Shown one piece after another: positions 1 to 8,189 of a DNA stretch of 64,000 nucleotides (positions are counted from its first letter, which is position 1; each line of letters begins with the position of its first letter). The notes beneath the pieces were generated by a model. That model worked only from the letters and a program-made list of their open reading frames with translations, searched no databases and was not told the origin of the DNA. This stretch comes from Kaistia defluvii (GTDB lineage Bacteria > Pseudomonadota > Alphaproteobacteria > Rhizobiales > Kaistiaceae): the NCBI RefSeq assembly GCF_040548815.1, contig NZ_JBEPSM010000001.1:2356001-2420000 (forward strand), given 5' to 3'. The translations under genes were made by a program, and so were the position numbers.

Positions 1-598
1 ACAGGAAGGTCAGTTCCTGCTCCTTCTGCAGGTCGAGCAGCAGGTTCAACACCTGCGCCTGGACCGAGACGTCGAGCGCCGAGACGGGCTCGTCGCAGAT
101 GACGATCTTCGGCTCCAGCGCCATGGCGCGGGCAATGCCGACGCGCTGGCGCTGGCCGCCGGAAAGCTGGTGCGGCAGGCGATCGTGCATGGCGGCCGAG
201 ATGCCGACGCGCTCCAGCAGCGCCTTGGCCCTTGCGGCACGCTCGGCGCGGTTGCCGAGCCGATGCACCGAGAGCGGCTCCTCGACGAGTTCGCGCACGC
301 TCATGCGCGGGTTGAGCGAACCGTAGGGGTCCTGGAACACCATCTGGATATCGCGCGCCTGCGCGCCGCGACGGCTTGGATCGGTGTCGCGGCCATCGAT
401 GCGGATGGCGCCGGATTTCGGCGTGTTGAGGCCGACAATGGCGCGGGCGAGGCTCGACTTGCCGCAACCGGATTCGCCGACCAGCCCAAGCGTCTCGCCG
501 GCTTCCAGCTCCAGGCTGACGCCGGCGACGGCATGGACGACGCCACGCTTCGTCCGGTGCTCGACCACCATGGCGTCGATCTGCAGGCGCGGGCTCAT
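1..598 (-). CDS. Oligopeptide/dipeptide-type ABC importer, second ATPase (C-terminus cut by window edge)
   Basis: Translating the minus strand from the ATG at 596-598 gives an ABC ATPase of the DppF/OppF type: Walker A GESGCGKS at about residues 41-48, Q-loop MVFQDPYGSLNPR, signature LSGGQRQRVGIARA and Walker B IVICDEPVSALDVS. The reading frame runs off the left edge before the C-terminal oligopeptide-transporter tail. The start overlaps the stop of the preceding ATPase (ATGA), so the two are translationally coupled. It would form the ATPase heterodimer that powers the adjacent permeases at the cytoplasmic face. Substrate class (peptide, or another solute using this family) cannot be read from the ATPase. 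Confidence 0.93.
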   Translation of the reverse strand, partial: MSPRLQIDAMVVEHRTKRGVVHAVAGVSLELEAGETLGLVGESGCGKSSLARAIVGLNTPKSGAIRIDGRDTDPSRRGAQARDIQMVFQDPYGSLNPRMSVRELVEEPLSVHRLGNRAERAARAKALLERVGISAAMHDRLPHQLSGGQRQRVGIARAMALEPKIVICDEPVSALDVSVQAQVLNLLLDLQKEQELTFL

Positions 599-1608
599 GC
601 GTACTGCTCCTGCTGCAGCGGGTGGAAGCAGGCGAAAGACCGGGCCGTTCCGGGCTCCGGCGTCAACGGCGGCACGATCTGCCGGCAATCGGCCTCGGCG
701 CGAACGCAGCGCGGCTCGAAGGCGCAGCCGGGCGGCCGGGCGGAAGGCACCGGAACCGTGCCGGCGATCTCCCGCAGCCGGTGGCCATCGGTGACGAAGC
801 TGCCATGCGGGCGGGCCTGGATCAGGCCCTCGGTATAGGGATGGCGCGGCCGCTCGAACACGTCCGCCACCGTGCCGCTTTCGACGACGCGGCCGGAATA
901 CATGACCGCGACCCGGTGCGCGACGGAGCGGACGACATGCAGATCATGCGTGATGAACAACATGCCGAGCCCGAGATCGCGTTGCAATTCCTTCAGCAGA
1001 TCGAGGATCTGACCGGAAATGGTGACGTCGAGCGCCGTGGTCGGCTCGTCGGCGAGGATCAGCTTGGGCCGGCCGGCCAGCGCCATGGCGATCATGACGC
1101 GCTGGCGCATGCCGCCGGAAAGCCGGTGGGGATATTCGCCGAGCCGCGCTGCCGCGGCCGGAATGCGCACCATGTCGAGCAGTTCCAGCGCCCGCGCGCG
1201 AGCGTCCGACCGCGAGATCGTCTCGTGCAGGCGGATCGCCTCGACCAGCTGGCGCTCGACGGTCAGCACCGGATTGAGCGCCGAAAGCGGGTCTTGGAAG
1301 ATCATCGCCATGATCGAGCCGCGCACCTTGCGGATGTCCTGCTCGGATGGCGAGGTCAGGTCCTTGCCGGCCAGCGTGATGCGCTTCGCCTCGACGGCCA
1401 GCGTCTTCGGCAGAAGCCGCATCAGCGCCAGTGCCGTCAGAGACTTACCGGCGCCGGATTCGCCGACCAGCGCCAGCGTCTCACCGGCGGCGACGGAGAA
1501 GCTGACATCCTCGACCGCGCGCACATCGCCGCGCTTATCCTTGATCAGGATCGAAAGCCCCTCGACATCGAGCAGGCTTTCCCTCGGCACGGAAGCGTTC
1601 GGCATCAT
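595..1608 (-). CDS. Oligopeptide/dipeptide-type ABC importer, first ATPase (DppD-like)
   Basis: A 337-residue ATPase with Walker A GESGAGKS at residues 49-56, Q-loop MIFQDPLSALNP, signature LSGGMRQRVMIAMAL, Walker B LILADEPTTALDVT and the C-terminal Cys-containing region (CAFEPRC...ADC) typical of DppD/OppD, which in some homologues holds an Fe-S cluster. The start is one of two consecutive ATGs lying directly against the stop codon of the upstream permease; the stop overlaps the next ATPase start. It is the fourth gene of a binding protein-permease-permease-ATPase-ATPase operon. Full length for the family. Confidence 0.95.
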   Translation of the reverse strand: MMPNASVPRESLLDVEGLSILIKDKRGDVRAVEDVSFSVAAGETLALVGESGAGKSLTALALMRLLPKTLAVEAKRITLAGKDLTSPSEQDIRKVRGSIMAMIFQDPLSALNPVLTVERQLVEAIRLHETISRSDARARALELLDMVRIPAAAARLGEYPHRLSGGMRQRVMIAMALAGRPKLILADEPTTALDVTISGQILDLLKELQRDLGLGMLFITHDLHVVRSVAHRVAVMYSGRVVESGTVADVFERPRHPYTEGLIQARPHGSFVTDGHRLREIAGTVPVPSARPPGCAFEPRCVRAEADCRQIVPPLTPEPGTARSFACFHPLQQEQYA

Positions 1609-2433
1609 CTATCGCTTCCTAAAATGGGGGTTGAGCGCATCGTTGATCGCGTCGCCAAGCAGGTTCAGCGCCAGCACGGTCATGACCACGAACAGGCCGG
1701 GCAGCACGCAGATGAACCAGGTGCTGCGGATCGATGGCCGACCGACATTGATCAGCGTGCCCCAGCTCATGACATTGGGATCGCCAAGCCCGAGGAAGGA
1801 AAGGCCCGCCTCGGTGATGATGGCGGTGGCGACCAGAACGGCGGCGACGACGATGACCGGCGACAGGCTGTTGGGCAGCACCTGGGTCAGGATGATGCGC
1901 GGCGTCGACATGCCGATGATCTTGCAGGACTGGACATATTCCGTCTCGCGCACGCGCAGCACCTCGGCGCGCGTCAGTCGGGCGACCGGCGGCCAGGAAA
2001 CCACGGCGATGGCGATGACGATGTTGGTGACCGAGGGCGACAGGATCGACACCAGCACGATGGCGAACAGGAAGCCCGGAATGGTCTGGAAGGCGTCGGT
2101 GACGCGCATCAGCACGGCATCGACGCCGCGGCCGAAATAGCCGGCGATCGAACCGACCGTGATGCCGACCGCGAGCGCGCAGACGGTGGCGACCAGGCCG
2201 ACGATCAGCGACACGCGCGCCCCATAGAAGATTGCCGCCAGGATATCCCGCCCGAGCGAATCCGTGCCGAAAGGCAGGCCCGGTCGCTGGCCCGGCCACA
2301 TATAGGGACGCGCCACCAGCGCCCACGGCCCCTTGGGGAAGAAATAGCCGGCCGAAAGCGCCATGCCGACGATCATCAGCAGCAGGAACAGGCCGACAAA
2401 ACCGGCAGGGGAAAGCAGGACGCGGCGAAGCAT
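1609..2433 (-). CDS. Oligopeptide/dipeptide-type ABC importer permease (DppC-like)
   Basis: A 274-residue inner-membrane permease. It has an N-terminal membrane segment, a periplasmic stretch with the DppC-type motif FGTDSLGRDIL, then a five-helix BPD_transp_1 core with the coupling-helix region around EAGLSFLGLGDPN. It pairs with the DppB-like permease encoded just upstream (17 bases between them). The start ATG at 2431-2433 fits family length. The gene abuts the ATPase that follows. The family needs a DppB/DppC heterodimer for the translocation pore. Confidence 0.95.
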   Translation of the reverse strand: MLRRVLLSPAGFVGLFLLLMIVGMALSAGYFFPKGPWALVARPYMWPGQRPGLPFGTDSLGRDILAAIFYGARVSLIVGLVATVCALAVGITVGSIAGYFGRGVDAVLMRVTDAFQTIPGFLFAIVLVSILSPSVTNIVIAIAVVSWPPVARLTRAEVLRVRETEYVQSCKIIGMSTPRIILTQVLPNSLSPVIVVAAVLVATAIITEAGLSFLGLGDPNVMSWGTLINVGRPSIRSTWFICVLPGLFVVMTVLALNLLGDAINDALNPHFRKR

Positions 2434-2450
2434 GATGATCCCCTTGCGTT

Positions 2451-3443
2451 TCAGCGACTGACTTCGACGCGCGGGTCAAGCAGCGTGTAGATGAGGTCGA
2501 TGATCAGATTGACGAGGATGATGACGAAGGAGCAGACGACCAGCACGCCGAGGATCAGCGGATAGTCGCGCTCGAACACCGAGTCATAGGCAAGGCGGCC
2601 GACGCCGGGGAGGCTGAAGATCGTCTCGGTCAGGACCGCGCCGCCGAACAGCTCGGCAATCTGCAGGCCGACCATGGTGACGACCGGCAGCAGCGCGTTG
2701 CGCAGCGCATGGCCGATGATGACGTGGCTGGTGCCGAGCCCCTTGGCATAGGCGGTGCGGATATAATCCTGGTTCAGCACCTGCAGCATCGAGGCGCGGG
2801 CAAGGCGCGCATAGATCGCGATGTAGAACAGCGACAGAGACAGGACCGGCAGGATCAGATGCTGCGCGACATCGCCGACCATCTGCAGCGTCGTCATGTC
2901 GACGCCGGGCGTGGTAAGCCCGCCGACCGGCAGCAGCTTGAGCTTGACGCTGAAGATGATGACGAGGCCGAGACCTGTCATGAAGACGGGCGTGGCGTAG
3001 AAGATCAGCACCACCATCGAGATGATGACGTCGATCGGCCGGTGGACATGGCGGGCGGCGAAGACGCCGGCCAGCGTGCCGATGAAGACGGCGACGGCGA
3101 CGGAGCAGACCACCAGCAGGATGGTTGCCGGCAGGCGCTGCAACACCAGCGACAGCACGGTATTCGAGTTCCGGAAGGAATAGCCGAGGTCGCCCTGCAG
3201 CACCCCGGTGACGTAGTTGAAGAGCTGGACCAGCATTGGCTGGTCGAGGCCGTAGCGCGTGCGCAACGTCGCCATCAGCTCGGCGTCCATGTCGCCGCGC
3301 TGGCCGCCGAGGACATCGACCATGTCGCCGGGGACGAGGTGCAACAGCATGAAGCTGCCGATCACGACGATGGTGATGACCACGAGGGACTGGAGCAGCC
3401 GCCATCCAAGATAATGCAACAGATGCCGGTTCAAGGCGGTCAT
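2451..3443 (-). CDS. Oligopeptide/dipeptide-type ABC importer permease (DppB-like)
   Basis: A 330-residue permease with the DppB N-terminal domain (first membrane segment about residues 15-35, then HLVPGDMVDVLGG and a variant of the RxxYGLDQP motif), followed by a BPD_transp_1 core and the C-terminal DPRVEVSR ending typical of DppB/GsiC. It starts 67 bases downstream of the binding-protein gene; that gap holds a 12-bp hairpin, which commonly lowers expression of the membrane genes relative to the binding protein. It forms the membrane pore with the DppC-like partner. Confidence 0.95.
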   Translation of the reverse strand: MTALNRHLLHYLGWRLLQSLVVITIVVIGSFMLLHLVPGDMVDVLGGQRGDMDAELMATLRTRYGLDQPMLVQLFNYVTGVLQGDLGYSFRNSNTVLSLVLQRLPATILLVVCSVAVAVFIGTLAGVFAARHVHRPIDVIISMVVLIFYATPVFMTGLGLVIIFSVKLKLLPVGGLTTPGVDMTTLQMVGDVAQHLILPVLSLSLFYIAIYARLARASMLQVLNQDYIRTAYAKGLGTSHVIIGHALRNALLPVVTMVGLQIAELFGGAVLTETIFSLPGVGRLAYDSVFERDYPLILGVLVVCSFVIILVNLIIDLIYTLLDPRVEVSR

Positions 3444-3471
3444 GTCTCCGGGTGGCGGGCGGATAGGGAAC

Positions 3472-3503
3472 GGGAGCCGGCGGGCAGATCGCCGCCGGCT
3501 CCC
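3472..3503 (-). promoter_or_regulatory. Intercistronic hairpin after peptide-binding-protein gene
   Basis: GGGAGCCGGCGG at 3472-3483 is the perfect reverse complement of 3492-3503, leaving an 8-base loop. It lies 8 bases beyond the binding-protein stop and before the DppB-like start and has no U-tract, so it looks like an mRNA-stabilising or attenuating stem rather than a full terminator. Equivalent stems follow the other binding-protein genes in the window. Confidence 0.7.
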
Positions 3504-3510
3504 ATCGAGC

Positions 3511-5103
3511 TTACTGGGCCGGCGTCAGATAGACGTTGGCGAAGTTGCTGTAGGTGCCGTTGGCATCGATCGTATGGTTCTTCAGCCGCTTGCTGGCAAT
3601 GGTCACGCTCTCGACCGCGACCAGCGGGAAGACCGGCAGGTCTTCCATGGCGAGCTTCTGGAAGTCGTGATACTCGGCCTTGCGCTTGGCGGGATCCATT
3701 TCGGAAGCAGCCGTCTCAAGCAGCTTGTCCATCTCCGGGTTCACATAGTGCGAGCCGTTGGAGAAACCGACGCCGGGCTTGAAGCTCTGCGACCAGAAGG
3801 TGCGCTGCGTGCCGATCGTCGGATCCGAGCCGCCCGTCAGCAGATTGACGGTGAACTGGAAGTCGCGATCGGTGTAGACGCGCTTGACGAAACCGGCGAA
3901 ATCCTGCGCCCGCACCGTCAGGTCGATGCCGACCGCGCGGAAGGCTTCGCGCATATAGGCGGCGATGCTCGCCTGGTGCTCGCCATAGGGCAGCGGATCG
4001 ACGGTGAGCTTCAGGCGGATGCCGTTGGCGTCCGGCTTGTAACCGGCCTCGTCAAGCAGCGCCTTGGCCTTTTCCGGATCGAAGGCGTATTGCGGCACGC
4101 CGCTCGAGTCGAACATCTCGGTCAGCTGCTGGTGCAGCGGCGTCTCGGCCGACTTGCCATAACCGAAGAAGATGTTCTCGACGATCCAGTCGCGGTCGAT
4201 CGCATGGGCGATCGCCTGGCGGACGCGCTTGTCCTTCATGACGGGATCATCGAGGTTGAACTCGATCATCTCCATCTCGTTCTGGAACTCGTAGCCCTTG
4301 GTGGTGATGTCGAATTCGCCGGTGGCGGAGAGGCGCTCGAGATCGGCCATCGGCACCAGGTTCTGCGGCGCGATCTGGGCTTCGCCGGATTCGATCGCCG
4401 AGGCGCGGGTGGCCGGATCGGGGATGAAGCGGAAGATCAGCTTGTCGAGATAGGGCTTGCCCTTGTCCCAGTAGTCCGGGTTGCGCTCGAGCACCAGGTT
4501 ATCGCCCGGCGCGAACGATACGAACTTGAACGGACCGGTGCCGATCGGCTTGAGATTGGCCGGGTTGGTGGCGATGTCCGTGCCCTTGTAGAGATGGGCG
4601 GGCAGGATCTGCGCCTGCTGCGCGGCCAGGCTCTTCAGCATGCCGGGCGACGGCTTCGAGAGAACGAAGATCGCCGTGTAGGGGTCGGGCGTCTCGACGG
4701 CGGTGACGTTGCCGAAGATGGTGCGGCCACGGCCGTGCAGGACCTTCCAGACTTCCATGGTCGTGAAGGCGACGTCCTCGGAGGTGAACTCCTTGCCGTC
4801 ATGCCACTTCACGCCCTTGCGCAGGTTGATCGTGACGCGCAGGCCGTCATCACTGACCGAAAAGCCCTCGGCCAAAAGGGGCTTCGGATTGAGGTCATAG
4901 TCATAGGTGAACAGGCTGTCGGAAATCTTCGATGACACCACCTGTTCCGCGCCCGCCGTCGTGATCGCCGACGTCAGGATCTGCGGCGCGGGCGACATCA
5001 GGAACGTGACGTTTCCGCCGCGCACCGGCTCTTCCGCCTGCGCGAAGGACGTCAGCGCGCAAAGCGCCGCGCCGAGACCGAGTAGCAACTTAGCTGGACG
5101 CAT
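3511..5103 (-). CDS. Periplasmic substrate-binding protein of oligopeptide-type ABC importer (SBP family 5)
   Basis: A 530-residue SBP_bac_5 protein that captures peptides or a related solute in the periplasm and delivers it to the two permeases. I chose the ATG at 5101-5103 because it directly follows an AAGGGGAG ribosome-binding site and begins a clean Sec signal peptide (basic MRPAK, hydrophobic core, FAQA cleavage near residue 24); the open frame extends further upstream but without signal features. Family hallmarks include LxxGVKWHDGKEFTSEDV and GTGPFKFVSFAPGD. First gene of a five-gene operon; a possible operator lies upstream at 5326-5342. The ligand cannot be deduced from sequence alone. 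Confidence 0.94.
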   Translation of the reverse strand: MRPAKLLLGLGAALCALTSFAQAEEPVRGGNVTFLMSPAPQILTSAITTAGAEQVVSSKISDSLFTYDYDLNPKPLLAEGFSVSDDGLRVTINLRKGVKWHDGKEFTSEDVAFTTMEVWKVLHGRGRTIFGNVTAVETPDPYTAIFVLSKPSPGMLKSLAAQQAQILPAHLYKGTDIATNPANLKPIGTGPFKFVSFAPGDNLVLERNPDYWDKGKPYLDKLIFRFIPDPATRASAIESGEAQIAPQNLVPMADLERLSATGEFDITTKGYEFQNEMEMIEFNLDDPVMKDKRVRQAIAHAIDRDWIVENIFFGYGKSAETPLHQQLTEMFDSSGVPQYAFDPEKAKALLDEAGYKPDANGIRLKLTVDPLPYGEHQASIAAYMREAFRAVGIDLTVRAQDFAGFVKRVYTDRDFQFTVNLLTGGSDPTIGTQRTFWSQSFKPGVGFSNGSHYVNPEMDKLLETAASEMDPAKRKAEYHDFQKLAMEDLPVFPLVAVESVTIASKRLKNHTIDANGTYSNFANVYLTPAQ

Positions 5104-5586
5104 GAATGAACTCCCCTTGATGACTGCATGACGAAACCGAAGCGCGACGACTGCCGTCCCGCCATTCACGACCACCGCGCTTCGCGGCGCCGCTTTTGCC
5201 GGTCGGCACCCGGCTGCACGCGCGAGGCCACTCCTTCGGCAAAATAGCAACTGCGTCCGCCCTCCCCGAGGCAAACGCCGCCTAAGTCAGTCCCAGAAGC
5301 AAAAAATATGTTTCATACCTTCATTTCAAACGAATGTTTTGTTGCTGGTCAAGCGCTTTTAGCGGGCAGGAAGGATTGCATCCTGACCGAGGACTCCAAC
5401 GAGGGAGGCATCCGCCCTTCCGCGCCGGAAATCGGGCGCGATGGCGCAGCAACGCTCGCCTTCGCGCAGCGTACGCGGCGACGGAGGGCTCGCAGGATTT
5501 GCGGCTTGGACGAGGTCTAGGGTCGTGTTGCAAGCGGCAGGGGCGCGGCCTGCCCAATCCCGAGGCGGGGCCCGGCGCGCGGCGGC
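5104..5586. other. Intergenic region carrying the promoter of the peptide importer
   Basis: No convincing gene. The region is AT-richer around 5305-5345. On the minus strand a weak sigma70-like pair can be drawn (TTGACC at 5347-5352, then TGAAAT at 5323-5328) with the TCAAA-N7-TTTGT motif inside the spacer. The rest shows no ORF with family resemblance and no RNA structure I can support. Confidence 0.5.
5326..5342. promoter_or_regulatory. Putative operator TCAAA-N7-TTTGT upstream of peptide importer
   Basis: TCAAA at 5326-5330 and TTTGT at 5338-5342, separated by seven bases, resemble the sites at 9645-9667, 14610-14628 and 13987-14006. It overlaps the likely promoter of the importer operon. 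The binding regulator is unknown; candidates are the TetR protein encoded next to it and the DecR-like Lrp protein at 14.1 kb. Confidence 0.4.
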
Positions 5587-6243
5587 TCAGGGGCTCGCGA
5601 AGGCGGGGGCGCGAAAACCGGCGGCGATGAAGTGGACGAGTTGCCGGATCAGCGTCTCGTTGTCGAGCCGCGCCTGCTTGATCGGCAGATCCGGCAGGTC
5701 GCGCGCCGCGGGGTCGAGGTCGCCCAGGATCTGCATGATGGCGCCACGGGCGAAGTCATAGCGCAGGCCGATTTCCTCGCGGGTGAGCTCCGGCAGCGCC
5801 CGGCCCAGCGCTTCGACGAACAGGCGATGGATGCTGTCGAACTGGTTGGCGAGGATGGTGTTGGTCAAGGGCTGCGGCAGGGCGCGCACCTGCAGCAGAA
5901 GCCGTACCGGAGAGCGGCCGCCATATTCGTCCAGGCTCTGCTCGACCATCGGCCGGACCAGCGCCTCGATCAGGTTTTCGAGCGGGATAGCCGCGTCGCC
6001 GTTCAAAGCCACCAGCTTCTCCAGCGAATGCAGGCGGCTCTCGTTGATCGGCCGCAGGCAGGCTTCCAGCACGGTGCGGGTCAGTTCTTCCTTCGAACGG
6101 AAGTAATAGTTCACCGCGGCGACGTTGGCGCCGGCCTCGACGGTGATCTCGCGCAAGGTGGCGGAAGCAATGCCGCGATCGGCGAATACCCGTAGCGCAG
6201 CCTTGATGAGCCGCTCCCGCGTGTCCGCTTCCTTGCCTGCCAT
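5587..6243 (-). CDS. TetR/AcrR-family transcriptional regulator
   Basis: A 218-residue regulator. Residues about 8-55 form a TetR DNA-binding domain (TRERLIKAALRVFADRG, then the helix-turn-helix ending in NVAAVNYYFRSKEEL); the remainder is a helical ligand-binding and dimerisation domain resembling the CecR-type C-terminus. I chose the ATG at 6241-6243, with GGAAAG upstream, over an in-frame TTG 42 bases earlier. It lies downstream of the GMC oxidoreductase and aldehyde dehydrogenase on the same strand, so control of those enzymes or of the peptide importer is a reasonable inference. Inducer unknown. Confidence 0.9.
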   Translation of the reverse strand: MAGKEADTRERLIKAALRVFADRGIASATLREITVEAGANVAAVNYYFRSKEELTRTVLEACLRPINESRLHSLEKLVALNGDAAIPLENLIEALVRPMVEQSLDEYGGRSPVRLLLQVRALPQPLTNTILANQFDSIHRLFVEALGRALPELTREEIGLRYDFARGAIMQILGDLDPAARDLPDLPIKQARLDNETLIRQLVHFIAAGFRAPAFASP

Positions 6244-6348
6244 TGCTGTGCTTTCCGATACGACCAAGGCACCCGTTCTCCCCAATCCGATCCGACCTGC
6301 GCACCCGCGCCGACTCGGCGCTCATTGGCGACCTGCGCCGCAGATTAC

Positions 6349-6414
6349 AGGTTAACCTTCACCACGTCCGATTGGCCATCACGCCCGAACACCCGCAGAA
6401 CGCTAACTGCGGGT
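6349..6414. promoter_or_regulatory. Palindrome and hairpin between GMC oxidoreductase and TetR genes
   Basis: AGGTTAACCT (6349-6358) is a perfect 10-bp palindrome about 105 bases upstream of the TetR start and could be its operator. ACCCGCAG (6391-6398) pairs with CTGCGGGT (6407-6414) and is followed by TTTT on the plus strand, so it may form a terminator-like stem; the neighbouring genes run on the other strand, so its role is unclear. Confidence 0.35.
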
Positions 6415-6454
6415 TTTGGTAGGCTTTTTCACCATGTTTTGCCGTCGTAACGCA

Positions 6455-8185
6455 TCACCAGGCAGTACGGTGGCCTTCTTTTCGCTCCGCGAGGATCAAT
6501 GCGCTCATTCGCTCGGCGATCATGATGGTCGGCAAATTTGTGTTGGCGCGCGGCGTGAACGGCATTACCGAGGCGTCGACGACGCGCAATCCCTCGACGC
6601 CGATCACCTTGCCGGACGGGCCGACCACCGCATCCTCGTCGGTGACGCTGCCCATCCTGCAGGTTCCGGAGGCATGCCAGACGCCATGCGCCTTCTCGCG
6701 CACGAAGGCTTCCAGCAGGTCGTCATCCGCCATCATGGCGGCGACCGGCGCATCCGACGTGACGACGTGCTTCAACAGCAGCCGCCGCATCCAGTCCGGT
6801 CCGTCCAGCATCGTCGCCAAAATCTTGGTCATGACGTAGTTCTTGGTGCTGATGACGCCGAGATCGCGGATCCGCTCGGTATAGCTGGTCGGGAACGGAT
6901 CGTTGGCGACCGATTGCATCGCCGGCGTGTCGTAGAGCCTGGCGATCAGCCGCATGCCGGCTTTCAACCGCTGCACGTCGCGATTGTCGGAGAGCAGCGC
7001 GAACTCGACATGCGGCTCGGCATCCGCCGAGGCGCTGTCGAGCGTGACGAAGCCTCGCGAGTGGGCCCGGTTGACCCAGGTCATCAGCGAGCCGACCTGC
7101 TGGCCGACCGGATGCCAGCCCGAGGTGGTCATCGCCACCATGTACATGTCCTGCGGATCGCCGCCCTCGACGCCGGAGGAATAGCGCAGCGCCGTATGGA
7201 TATGGCGCCGCAGCTTCTTGCCGAGGCGGGCGTCCGGCTTGACGTGCGACGAGATCGAGATCGTCGGATGTTCCTGCAAATTCTGGCCGACGCCGCGCCG
7301 GGCCGCGACGACCGGGATGCCGAGACGGCGCAGCGTGTCGCCCGGCCCGATGCCGGCGCGCATCAGCATGGCCGGCGAATGCAGGGCACCGGCGCAGATG
7401 ATGGTTTCGCCGGCGACGATCGTCTGGGGGCCCTGCTCCGTCTGCGCCTCGACGCCGGCGATCCGGCCATCCTGCTGGATGAGCTTCTTCACCATGGCGT
7501 TCGGGAGGATCGTCAGGTTCAGGCGCTGGCGGACCTTGTTGTCGAGATAGGCGATCGCAGTCGAGACGCGCCGGTCATAAATATTGGAGATCGCGACCGG
7601 GAAGAATCCGTCGCCGAATTCGCCGTTCTGGTCCTGCAACTGCCGGAATCCGGCCGCGCCCCAGGCCTCGACCGCCGCATGCGAGAATTTCGGCCAGGCG
7701 TCGGGAAAGATGCGCCGGATCGGCAGCGGGCCGGTCTGACCGTGCAGATCGCCGGCATAGTCGAGATCGCGCTCCGCCTTCTTGAAGAAGGGCAGCACGC
7801 CGTCCCAGTCCCAGCCCGTCGCACCGACCCGCGCCCAGTCGTCATAGTCGTCCGGAGTGCCGCGGTTGGCCTGCATGTCGTTGAGGCTGGAGCCGCCGCC
7901 CATCAGCCGCGCCTGCTCGTAGCGCCGAGGCACCGCCTTGCCGGGATTGTTGTGCGGCACCGGCTGCAGGTGGACGCGCAATTCCGGCCAGACATTCTTG
8001 GCGTTGAAATACGCGACGCGCGGATAGCTGTCGAGAATGGCGGGCTCGACCCGGTCGGGCGGCGTATCGCGGCCCGCTTCCAGCAGGATCACGCGATACC
8101 TGCCGTCCTCCGACAGGCGGCTCGCCATGACGCAGCCGGCCGAACCGCCGCCGACGACGACGAAATCGCAGGTCAGCTCCGGCAT
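6455..8185 (-). CDS. GMC-family FAD-dependent alcohol/choline-type dehydrogenase (copy 1)
   Basis: A 576-residue GMC oxidoreductase that oxidises a primary alcohol with FAD and passes electrons to the respiratory chain or another acceptor. The N-terminal Rossmann motif VVVGGGSAGCVMASRLSED binds FAD; GGGSSLNDMQANRG is GMC signature 1; GALHSPAMLMRAGIG is signature 2; the C-terminal catalytic pair is the His in WHASGTCRMG and the Asn in NTNLPTIMIAER. It follows the aldehyde dehydrogenase by only four bases, implying a two-step alcohol-to-aldehyde-to-acid pathway. Similar to choline/polyethylene-glycol dehydrogenases; substrate not determinable. Confidence 0.93.
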   Translation of the reverse strand: MPELTCDFVVVGGGSAGCVMASRLSEDGRYRVILLEAGRDTPPDRVEPAILDSYPRVAYFNAKNVWPELRVHLQPVPHNNPGKAVPRRYEQARLMGGGSSLNDMQANRGTPDDYDDWARVGATGWDWDGVLPFFKKAERDLDYAGDLHGQTGPLPIRRIFPDAWPKFSHAAVEAWGAAGFRQLQDQNGEFGDGFFPVAISNIYDRRVSTAIAYLDNKVRQRLNLTILPNAMVKKLIQQDGRIAGVEAQTEQGPQTIVAGETIICAGALHSPAMLMRAGIGPGDTLRRLGIPVVAARRGVGQNLQEHPTISISSHVKPDARLGKKLRRHIHTALRYSSGVEGGDPQDMYMVAMTTSGWHPVGQQVGSLMTWVNRAHSRGFVTLDSASADAEPHVEFALLSDNRDVQRLKAGMRLIARLYDTPAMQSVANDPFPTSYTERIRDLGVISTKNYVMTKILATMLDGPDWMRRLLLKHVVTSDAPVAAMMADDDLLEAFVREKAHGVWHASGTCRMGSVTDEDAVVGPSGKVIGVEGLRVVDASVMPFTPRANTNLPTIMIAERMSALILAERKEGHRTAW

Positions 8186-8189
8186 GGCC

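Noticed and set aside
622..2490. Long plus-strand open frame opposite the peptide-importer genes
   Set aside because: Its translation is Arg/Asp/His/Gln-rich with no family similarity and it is the complement of three well-supported genes; typical shadow frame in high-GC DNA.
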